From Paenibacillus thermotolerans (lineage in GTDB: Bacteria > Bacillota > Bacilli > Paenibacillales > YIM-B00363): DNA of 51,285 bases. Of this stretch, positions 44,442 through 51,285 are shown piece by piece. The notes beneath the pieces were generated by a model. The model was not told where the DNA came from, ran no database searches, and worked only from the letters and a program-made list of their open reading frames with translations. A program made the translations under genes and the position numbers. The stretch is from assembly GCF_028745515.1 (NCBI RefSeq), contig NZ_JAQZSG010000033.1:1-51285 (forward strand). Direction: 5' to 3'. Each line of letters begins with the position of its first letter. Positions within the stretch are counted from its first letter, which is position 1.

Positions 44442-44470
44442 GTTCTAAGATCAAGAACTTATCTCTTTTT
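44439..44470 (+). terminator. Probable Rho-independent terminator after LacI gene
   Basis: TAAGTTCT (44439-44446, starting in the stop codon) pairs with AGAACTTA (44454-44461) around a 7-base loop, then TCTCTTTTT. The stem is AT-rich, so termination may be partial. Confidence 0.65.
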
Positions 44471-44479
44471 CGAAATTAG

Positions 44480-44507
44480 TGAAACCCATTTCATGAAACG
44501 AATTTCA
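44480..44507. promoter_or_regulatory. Two abutting 14-bp LacI-type operators
   Basis: TGAAACCCATTTCA (44480-44493), identical to 881-894, abuts TGAAACGAATTTCA (44494-44507). It lies between the LacI terminator and the second GH35 gene. No clear -35/-10 pair was found, so the promoter position is open. Confidence 0.7.
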
Positions 44508-44554
44508 ATGAGAAAAACGGTTTGAAAACATTACGAAACAGGAAGGTGAATCCG

Positions 44555-47323
44555 GTGAACACCGTTTATGCAAGCAAGACAAAAACCGAGATCACATACG
44601 ATAGCAAAAGCTTCTATATAAACGGCAAGCGCATGTTTCTAAGCAGCGCCTCTATTCATTATTTTCGGATGCCGAAGGAGGAGTGGAGGGAGGTTCTCGT
44701 CAAGGCGAAGCTGGCCGGCATGAATTGCGTCGACACTTATTTTGCGTGGAACGTGCATGAGCCGAATGAAGGGGAATGGCATTTCGAAGGCGATGCGGAC
44801 TGCGGGGCGTTCCTCGACCTTTGCGCCGAGCTGGGGTTGTGGGTGATTGCGCGCCCGGGTCCGTACATATGCGCGGAATGGGACTTCGGCGGTTTTCCGT
44901 GGTGGCTGGGCCGAAAGGCGGGAGTGAAGCTTCGGGAGCACAACGACGTGTATTTGAAGTATGCGGATTTGTATTTCGACCGCATTGCGGAGGTCATTCG
45001 CCGCCGCCAAATTACGCAGAGCGGATCGGTCATTCTGGTTCAGGTGGAAAACGAATACGGGTATTTGGCGGACGACGAGACGGGCCGCGAGTATTTGTGC
45101 CACTTGCGGGACGGACTGCTCCGAAGAGGGATCGATGTGCCTTTGATCACCTGCGTCGGCGGCGTGGAGGGCGCGATCGAGGGAGCCAACTTTTGGAGCG
45201 GCGCCGATCATCACTATGCGAGCTTGGCCGAGAAACAACCGGACGCGCCGAAAGTGGTTACGGAATTTTGGAGCGGCTGGTTTGAACACTGGGGCGCGTC
45301 CGCCGCAACCCAAAAGACGCCCGAGCTGTACGAGAAAAGAATGTTCGAAGCCGTTCAAGCGGGCTTTGACGGAATCAGTCATTACATGTTTTTCGGCGGA
45401 ACGAATTTTGGCGGGTATGGAGGAAGAACGGTAGGCGGCAGCGACATTTTCATGGTAACGTCCTATGACTACGACGCTCCGCTTAACGAATACGGGAGAA
45501 CGACCGCGAAATATTTTGCCGCGAAACGGTTTACATACTTTATACGGACGATCGAATCGTTCCTGCTCGAGTCGGAACCGTTCGATGCGGCCGGCATCAA
45601 AGCTTCGCAGGGGATTAAGGTTCGCGGCAGAACGCTTCGGGATCAAAGGCTATTGTTTATCGAAAGCGTCAAGGCGGAAAGAGAAACGTTCCATGTGACG
45701 CTGGAGGACGGCAAAACGCTGCCCGTCACGGTAAATCCCGGAGAAATCGTGCCTGTGCTTGACCGGTACCGGATTTGCGATGGGGTCCGTCTGACCTGCA
45801 ATACGCCGATTGCGTGCAACGAACCTGTTGACGGGATCCAAACCTTGATCGTATATGCAAAAAACGGGCAAAGATCCTGGGTCGAATTGAATGCCGAGCA
45901 GGAAATACGCTATTCGGACGGTCAGCCGACGCTTTATGTGTTGAGTCCGGATCGGAGAACGATCTCCTTTGACTTTTACCATTATAGCGAGCCGCAGACC
46001 GTTTGGCTGACCGTCGGAGGCAAGTCCCTTCGGTTGATCGTTATGAATGCGAGCGAGATGGACAAAACGTGGCGCTTGGGCGACGGACAGTGGGTTAGCG
46101 GGTGCAGCGACCTGCATGCCGGTCCGAACGGGGAAATTCTTGCATGTATTAGCGAAAAGGGCGAAGCTTCCGACGATCTGTTTCGCGGGCTAAGTTTTTT
46201 GCCGAAGCCGGACGATGTCGGCCGCTTCGCGACGGAAAATGTTCGGGTGCCGGTCTTGGACGAATGGGAGAGCAGAACGTTGGATGTTACCTCAGTAGAA
46301 GGGGTTTCCATAGAGGGACCGAAGGATTTTTCAAGCTTCTCTCAACCGTTCGGGTATTTATTGTATACGTGCCAAGTCGAGAGCGAGGCCGACCGGTCGA
46401 CGGTGCTGATATTGCCGAAGCTTCAAGATACCGCAAGGGTGTACGTCAACGGAACGGAAACCGGCTTGATTCGCGAGGTCGGATCCGCATCCGTCGAGGT
46501 GCATTTGCGCAAAGGCAGCAACAAGCTGCAGCTTTTGGTTCAGCATATGGGCAGATTGAATTTTTCGCCGTATCTCGGAGAGCCCAAAGGCTTGTTCGAA
46601 ACGGGATATTTGAACGGATCCGTGCACGATTTGCGCAAAGGGTGGATTTGTGATGACGAAACGGTGCATCTCGATCAGGTGAACAAGCCGGACGGGCAGC
46701 CGATACTATCGCGTACGTTCCGGACGGAGGGGCATGACCGGGCTGCTTTGGTCGGTGCTCTGAGCGCCCCGCTGCGCATCAACGGCAAGGAAGTGCCGAT
46801 GGAAGGGTATCATAATTGGTTTGCGCACGGGACGGTCGACATCTCGGAGTTTATCAGACAAGGCGATAATGTTATAGAGATGCCGTATTTCAAGGCGCCG
46901 ATCAACCGGCTTGAGCTGTTAACCTATCATTCTTCCGAGGAAGTCAAAAACTGGAGCATGGCCGTCGTAGAAGACTGGAGGCCGGCTGCGTCTTCGGCGG
47001 CGAAGCCGGGAACGAGAGCTCCGGCTTGGCATCGCTGCGAATTCGGCAAGCCCGTCCTTCCGGAAACGATTCATGCGAAGCTGAAGCTGCGGCTTACGGG
47101 CATGAGCAAGGGATCGATCTGGCTGAACGGAATCAACCTGGGCAGATACTGGCAAATCGGCCCGCAGGAGGATTACAAAGTGCCGTTGGCGTGGCTGAAA
47201 GAAAACAATGAGCTTGTCCTATTCGACGAAGAAGGGCGTTCCCCCGAGAAAGTACGGCTGCTGTTCGACGACCAGTCGTTTCGCCCATGGAAAAAAATAA
47301 TAAAAACGGTTGCCAATTATTGA
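44555..47323 (+). CDS. Glycoside hydrolase family 35 beta-galactosidase
   Basis: Retaining beta-galactosidase of about 922 residues, no signal peptide, with TIM barrel (about 15-340) and C-terminal sugar-binding jelly rolls ending in GSIWLNGINLGRYWQIGPQ. The family signature ARPGPYICAEWDFGGFPWWL is intact, acid/base Glu167 in QVENEYG and nucleophile Glu237 in VVTEFWSGWFEHWG. I prefer GTG 44555, 8 bases after GGAAGG; an in-frame TTG at 44522 has no ribosome site. It should remove terminal beta-galactose from imported oligosaccharides. It is the intact paralogue of the frameshifted gene at 23736, though more typical in its active site. Confidence 0.95.
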   Translation: MNTVYASKTKTEITYDSKSFYINGKRMFLSSASIHYFRMPKEEWREVLVKAKLAGMNCVDTYFAWNVHEPNEGEWHFEGDADCGAFLDLCAELGLWVIARPGPYICAEWDFGGFPWWLGRKAGVKLREHNDVYLKYADLYFDRIAEVIRRRQITQSGSVILVQVENEYGYLADDETGREYLCHLRDGLLRRGIDVPLITCVGGVEGAIEGANFWSGADHHYASLAEKQPDAPKVVTEFWSGWFEHWGASAATQKTPELYEKRMFEAVQAGFDGISHYMFFGGTNFGGYGGRTVGGSDIFMVTSYDYDAPLNEYGRTTAKYFAAKRFTYFIRTIESFLLESEPFDAAGIKASQGIKVRGRTLRDQRLLFIESVKAERETFHVTLEDGKTLPVTVNPGEIVPVLDRYRICDGVRLTCNTPIACNEPVDGIQTLIVYAKNGQRSWVELNAEQEIRYSDGQPTLYVLSPDRRTISFDFYHYSEPQTVWLTVGGKSLRLIVMNASEMDKTWRLGDGQWVSGCSDLHAGPNGEILACISEKGEASDDLFRGLSFLPKPDDVGRFATENVRVPVLDEWESRTLDVTSVEGVSIEGPKDFSSFSQPFGYLLYTCQVESEADRSTVLILPKLQDTARVYVNGTETGLIREVGSASVEVHLRKGSNKLQLLVQHMGRLNFSPYLGEPKGLFETGYLNGSVHDLRKGWICDDETVHLDQVNKPDGQPILSRTFRTEGHDRAALVGALSAPLRINGKEVPMEGYHNWFAHGTVDISEFIRQGDNVIEMPYFKAPINRLELLTYHSSEEVKNWSMAVVEDWRPAASSAAKPGTRAPAWHRCEFGKPVLPETIHAKLKLRLTGMSKGSIWLNGINLGRYWQIGPQEDYKVPLAWLKENNELVLFDEEGRSPEKVRLLFDDQSFRPWKKIIKTVANY

Positions 47324-47338
47324 ATACGCTTTTAATAT
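47310..47338 (+). promoter_or_regulatory. Possible promoter for the arabinofuranosidase genes
   Basis: TTGCCA (47310-47315), 17 bases, TAATAT (47333-47338). It overlaps the end of the GH35 gene. The following AT-rich 66 bases have ATTAAT repeats but no operator of the TGAAAC type. Confidence 0.35.
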
Positions 47339-47404
47339 AGTAATTGGATTAGTAAATATAGAATGTGATTAATAAAAACATTAATTGAAAGGATGAACAC
47401 ACGC

Positions 47405-48901
47405 ATGACCACCAACCGAGTCGTCATTCAGGCGGACCGCACGCTGGGCACGATCAACCGAAATATTTACGGGCATTTCTCCGAACACCTCGGGCGATGC
47501 ATTTACGAAGGACTATGGGTCGGAGAAGATTCGCCCATCCCGAACACGAACGGCATCCGCAACGACGTGCTGCAGGCGCTGAAACGGATGAAAATTCCCG
47601 TATTGAGATGGCCTGGCGGCTGCTTCGCGGACGAATACCATTGGAAGGACGGAGTCGGCCCGCGGGAAAGCCGCAAGCGTATGATCAATACGCACTGGGG
47701 CGGCGTTGTGGAAAATAACCACTTCGGAACGCACGAGTTTATGATGCTGTGCGAGCTGCTGGAATGCGAGCCGTACATTAACGGCAACGTCGGCAGCGGA
47801 ACGGTTCAGGAAATGTCCGAATGGGTTGAGTACCTAACGTTCGACGGCGTGTCTCCGATGGCGGAATGGCGCAAAGCGAACGGCAGGGAGCAGCCGTGGA
47901 AGCTGAAATATTTCGGCGTCGGCAACGAGAATTGGGGCTGCGGCGGCAATATGCGTCCGGAATATTACGCGGATTTGTACCGCCAGTTCCAGACGTACGT
48001 CCGCAATTACGGCGACAACCGCATACATAAAATCGCATGCGGACCGAACGTGAGCGATTATCACTGGATGGAAACGTTGATGAAGCAGGCGCATCGGTTC
48101 ATGGATTCGATCACGCTGCATTATTACACGCTCCCGACCGGAGATTGGTGGAACAAGGGGGCGGCCACCGGATTCCCCGAATCCGAATGGGGCGCCACGC
48201 TTAACAAAGCGCTGCATATGGAAGAGCTGATTACAAGGCATTCCGCCATTATGGATCAATACGATCCGAGCAAGCGGATCGGCCTCATCGTCGACGAGTG
48301 GGGAACTTGGTACGATGTGGAGCCGGGTACGAATCCGGGCTTCCTGTATCAGCAAAATACGATTCGCGACGCGCTCGTGGCCGGGATTACGCTGCACATT
48401 TTCCACAAACATTGCGATCGCGTACGTATGGCGAACATCGCGCAGCTGGTCAACGTGCTTCAATCCGTCATTCTTACGGAAGGCGAGAACATGGTGCTCA
48501 CGCCGACCTATCACGTATTCGACATGTTCAAGGTGCACCAAGACGCCGAATTGCTCGATACGCATGAGACCGTCGCACAGATCGGCAGCGAGAACGCAGC
48601 GATGCCGCAAATTTCCGCTTCCGCCTCCCGCGATGCGGACGGCCGCATTCATGTGAGCTTGTGCAACTTGGACCATCAGTCCATTGCCGGCGTTAAGCTT
48701 GAGCTGCGCGGCTTGGCGGACGGCGGAGTGAACGTCGTCGCGACGACGCTAACTTCCGGGCGGATCGACGGACACAACACCTTCGATCGCCCCGATCAGG
48801 TCAAGCCCGCCGCGTTCACGGAATACACGATCGATGGGCATACGCTTCAAGCGAATTTGCCTCCGATGTCCGTTACGGTGCTTGAATTGACCTCGCGGTG
48901 A
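47405..48901 (+). CDS. abfA: Alpha-L-arabinofuranosidase, glycoside hydrolase family 51
   Basis: Retaining alpha-L-arabinofuranosidase of about 498 residues, intracellular, usual family length. [35 protein letters not shown], acid/base Glu175 in [11 protein letters not shown] and nucleophile Glu298 in [14 protein letters not shown] are diagnostic. I prefer ATG 47405, 8-10 bases after GAAAGGAT; ATG 47393 is too close to that site. It releases alpha-linked arabinose from imported oligosaccharides. The next gene starts within its stop codon. Confidence 0.95.
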   Translation: MTTNRVVIQADRTLGTINRNIYGHFSEHLGRCIYEGLWVGEDSPIPNTNGIRNDVLQALKRMKIPVLRWPGGCFADEYHWKDGVGPRESRKRMINTHWGGVVENNHFGTHEFMMLCELLECEPYINGNVGSGTVQEMSEWVEYLTFDGVSPMAEWRKANGREQPWKLKYFGVGNENWGCGGNMRPEYYADLYRQFQTYVRNYGDNRIHKIACGPNVSDYHWMETLMKQAHRFMDSITLHYYTLPTGDWWNKGAATGFPESEWGATLNKALHMEELITRHSAIMDQYDPSKRIGLIVDEWGTWYDVEPGTNPGFLYQQNTIRDALVAGITLHIFHKHCDRVRMANIAQLVNVLQSVILTEGENMVLTPTYHVFDMFKVHQDAELLDTHETVAQIGSENAAMPQISASASRDADGRIHVSLCNLDHQSIAGVKLELRGLADGGVNVVATTLTSGRIDGHNTFDRPDQVKPAAFTEYTIDGHTLQANLPPMSVTVLELTSR

Positions 48902-49191
48902 TGCGTATGGAGGCAGCCGCGGATCGTTCGTGCAAAGGGTGCCGCAGCGATGTTCGGGTTACCGAGGAGCAGATCGGCCGGATTCTTGCCGCGCCGATGT
49001 TTCAGCCCGGCAGCGGCCACTGCGTGCCGGATGCCGTATATGAAGAGCGGCTGCGGCTTTGCGGCGCTTGCCCCAAGCTGCTTGACGGCCATACCTGCGC
49101 CTTGTGCGGCTGCTTCGTTAAAATCGCGGCCAAACTGAAGGATAAAAGCTGCCCCGCGCCAGGGGGGGCGGGATGGCAGCGTTACAGTTGA
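48898..49191 (+). CDS. Small Cys-rich protein, DUF6171-like
   Basis: About 95 residues with seven to eight cysteines in zinc-ribbon-like spacing: CKGC near the N terminus, then [34 protein letters not shown] associate this pattern with DUF6171, function unknown. The GTG at 48898 overlaps the GH51 stop (GTGATG), and ATGs at 48901 and 48907 are alternatives; coupling of translation to GH51 is likely. It lies between two arabinofuranosidase genes, and GH127 enzymes need zinc and reactive cysteines, so a helper role in metal or thiol chemistry is a guess only. Confidence 0.75.
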   Translation: MMRMEAAADRSCKGCRSDVRVTEEQIGRILAAPMFQPGSGHCVPDAVYEERLRLCGACPKLLDGHTCALCGCFVKIAAKLKDKSCPAPGGAGWQRYS

Positions 49192-49234
49192 AGTGCGAGG
49201 GTAACACATTGTCGAAAAAAGGAGCGTGTTTCCG

Positions 49235-51202
49235 GTGGTTTCAACGGTTTCGCCAGCAATCCCTCTGAGTCAAGTTCGCATAACCGATTCATTCTGGTCT
49301 TCGTATATGGAATTGGTGCGAACTACGGTCATTCCTTATCAATATGAAGCGCTGCACGACCGGATCCCGGATACGGCGCCGAGCTACGCGATCCGAAACT
49401 TTCGGATTGCGGCCGGCTTGGAGGACGGAACATTCGGAGGCATGGTGTTTCAAGACAGCGATGTGGCGAAATGGCTGGAAGCGGTCGGCTATTCGTTGGC
49501 GTCGTACCCCGATGCGAATCTGGAGCGGCTGGCGGACGAAATCATCGATCTCATCTGTCAGGCACAGGCGGAAGACGGGTACATCAACACGTACTACACG
49601 ATTAAGGAACCGGGCAGCCGATGGACGAATCTGCACGAATGCCACGAGCTTTACTGCGCCGGACATATGATCGAAGCGGCCGTCGCTTATTATCAAGGCA
49701 CGGGCAAAAGAAAGCTGCTGGATGCGATGTGCCGGTTCGCCGATCATATCGATACGGTTTTCGGTCCCGAAGAGGGGAAAATCCGCGGCTATGACGGCCA
49801 TCAAGAAATCGAGCTCGCGCTCGTAAAGCTGTATCAAGCGACCGGCAACGAAACCTATTTGCGGTTGAGCCAATATTTTATCGATGAACGCGGAAAGAGC
49901 CCCAGCTTCTTCGTCGAAGAGTGGGAGAAGCGGGGGCGGACGTCGCACTGGACCGGAGGCAAGGGCGGGAGGCCGCATCTGGAATACAATCAAGCCCATG
50001 TGCCGGTTCGGGAACAACAGGTGGCGGTCGGCCACGCGGTAAGAGCCGTATATATGTATACGGCAATGGCGGATCTTGCCCGCCTGTCGCAGGATCAAGG
50101 CCTCCTGGACGCTTGCCGCAGGCTTTGGGCGAATATTGCGTCAAAGCAAATGTATATTACCGGAGGAATCGGGTCGACGCACCACGGCGAAGCGTTCACG
50201 TTCGATTACGACTTGCCGAACGACACGGTATATGCGGAAACGTGCGCCTCGATCGGCCTCGTATTTTTTGCGCAGCGGATGCTTCAAATCGAAGCCAAGA
50301 GCGAATATGCGGACGTTATGGAACGGGCGTTATACAATTTGATCATCGGAAGCATGCAGCAGGACGGAAAGCATTATTTTTACGTCAATCCGCTCGAAGT
50401 ATGGCCGGAAGCAAGCGCCAAAAATCCCGGCAAGCATCATGTGAAGGCGCAGCGGCAAGGGTGGTTCGGGTGCGCATGCTGTCCCCCGAACTTGGCGCGC
50501 TTGCTGACCTCTTTGGGGCAATACGTGTATACGGCAGACGAAGATACGATTTATGCTCATCTGTATATCGGCAGTGAGTTAAGCGTCCGGTTGGGAGGCG
50601 ATTCCGTATTGGTCCGGCAGCATTCGGAGCTTCCTTGGCAAGGAAACGTGACGCTGCAAATTTCTTTATCCGGGGCGAAGCGCTTCACGCTTGCTCTGAG
50701 GGTGCCCGATTGGTGCGCGAAAGGGGCAAGTTTGGTTATAAACGGGGAAGCGTTCCCGCTTGACGGAAGGCTGAAGGACGGCTATGTCCGAATTGAAAGG
50801 ATATGGTCCGATTCGGATACCGTGGAGTGGACGCTTCCCATGAAGCCGGTATGGATGAGAGCGAATCCCGAAATTCGCGCCAATGCGGGCAGGGCGGCGA
50901 TCCAGCGCGGACCGCTCGTCTATTGCTTGGAGGAAGCGGATCACGGGAAGCCGCTTGCCGCATTATCCGTTTCTATGAGCTCTGAGCTGATTGAGCGGCA
51001 CATACCCGATTTATTCGGCGGCATCGTCGCCATAGAGACGGAGGGCTGGAAGGATGCTGCGGACGGGTGGGCCGATCAAGCGTATCGTCCGGCGGAATCC
51101 GTCTCCTCCCGGGAGCAGGTTCGCATTCGCGCGGTCCCATATTATTTATGGGGCAACCGGGGCGCGGGAGAAATGAGCGTTTGGGTGCGTGCGAAGGAGT
51201 AA
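49235..51202 (+). CDS. Beta-L-arabinofuranosidase, glycoside hydrolase family 127
   Basis: Zinc-dependent cysteine glycosidase of about 655 residues, like Bifidobacterium HypBA1. The (alpha/alpha)6 barrel begins with VRITDSFWSSYMELVRTTVIPYQ, and the metal/nucleophile set is visible: Glu335 and Cys337 in YAETCASIG, Cys415 and Cys416 in FGCACCPPN. Cys415 is the expected nucleophile. No signal peptide. I prefer GTG 49235, 10 bases after AAAAGGAG; GTG 49226 is almost inside that site. It releases beta-linked L-arabinofuranose, as found in hydroxyproline-rich proteins and some arabinans. It is the last complete gene; the remaining 83 bases show no gene. Confidence 0.93.
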   Translation: MVSTVSPAIPLSQVRITDSFWSSYMELVRTTVIPYQYEALHDRIPDTAPSYAIRNFRIAAGLEDGTFGGMVFQDSDVAKWLEAVGYSLASYPDANLERLADEIIDLICQAQAEDGYINTYYTIKEPGSRWTNLHECHELYCAGHMIEAAVAYYQGTGKRKLLDAMCRFADHIDTVFGPEEGKIRGYDGHQEIELALVKLYQATGNETYLRLSQYFIDERGKSPSFFVEEWEKRGRTSHWTGGKGGRPHLEYNQAHVPVREQQVAVGHAVRAVYMYTAMADLARLSQDQGLLDACRRLWANIASKQMYITGGIGSTHHGEAFTFDYDLPNDTVYAETCASIGLVFFAQRMLQIEAKSEYADVMERALYNLIIGSMQQDGKHYFYVNPLEVWPEASAKNPGKHHVKAQRQGWFGCACCPPNLARLLTSLGQYVYTADEDTIYAHLYIGSELSVRLGGDSVLVRQHSELPWQGNVTLQISLSGAKRFTLALRVPDWCAKGASLVINGEAFPLDGRLKDGYVRIERIWSDSDTVEWTLPMKPVWMRANPEIRANAGRAAIQRGPLVYCLEEADHGKPLAALSVSMSSELIERHIPDLFGGIVAIETEGWKDAADGWADQAYRPAESVSSREQVRIRAVPYYLWGNRGAGEMSVWVRAKE

Positions 51203-51285
51203 AGGCACTGTTTCTCGACGCTGCTCGCTACCCGCTGCGATGCTAAACATTCCTGTAAGGACTAAGATTTCGTCTTGGACAAAAA

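Noticed and set aside
1-51285. CRISPR arrays, tRNA or rRNA genes, transposases, prophage
   Set aside because: No regularly spaced repeats, cloverleaf-like sequences, ribosomal RNA stretches or mobile-element proteins were recognised on reading both strands.

Overview
The window reads as chromosomal DNA of a spore-former-type Firmicute of the Paenibacillaceae (Paenibacillus or Cohnella-like). The reasons are the LplA/LplB/LplC-type sugar importers without their own ATPase, a YesM-type sensor kinase, a CBO0543-family membrane protein, YufO/P/Q- and YuiH-like proteins, strong AGGAGG-type ribosome sites with frequent GTG/TTG starts, and a dense accessory set of glycoside hydrolases (GH). The genus is inferred from gene style, not from a marker gene. 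I see no rRNA, tRNA, CRISPR array, transposase or phage gene.

Layout. 44-544 (minus): small membrane protein. 867-4615: operator pair, two permeases, a sugar-binding lipoprotein and a terminator. 4663-8552: catabolite-control site, GH43, UxuA, UxuB-type dehydrogenase, NIF3-like protein and a terminator (hexuronate branch). 8625-14347: sensor kinase without a response regulator, then a second importer (binding protein, two permeases). 14412-14596: intergenic repeats. 14747-20940: nucleoside importer (BMP lipoprotein, double ATPase, two permeases), YuiH-like molybdopterin protein and a nucleoside phosphorylase. 20949-23268 (minus): AraC regulator and GH27.

23378-43337 is probably one very long operon: GH35 (frameshifted), membrane-anchored GH30, an Ig-tailed binding lipoprotein, a large binding protein with carbohydrate-binding-like domains, two permeases, an NHL/TPR membrane protein, a Yip1-like membrane protein, a DUF5696-like anchored protein, two more permeases and an intracellular GH30. 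A LacI regulator follows (43407-44441), then operators, a second GH35, GH51, a DUF6171-like Cys-rich protein and GH127 (44555-51202).

How the genes may work together (inference). Beta-galactosidases, GH30 enzymes resembling endo-beta-1,6-galactanases, alpha- and beta-L-arabinofuranosidases and a glucuronate/mannonate branch fit arabinogalactan-type plant polymers. Only one GH30 carries an export/anchor segment. It would trim the polymer outside, oligosaccharides would enter through the importers, and the cytoplasmic GHs would finish the job. A 14-bp palindrome, TGAAAC-NN-GTTTCA-like, occurs as an abutting pair in front of three loci (867-894, 23551-23578, 44480-44507) and singly at 23425 and 23680. 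It points to one LacI-type regulon joining the first importer with the large locus. The most unusual unit is 28105-41745: two atypical binding proteins, four permeases and three envelope proteins with no ATPase.
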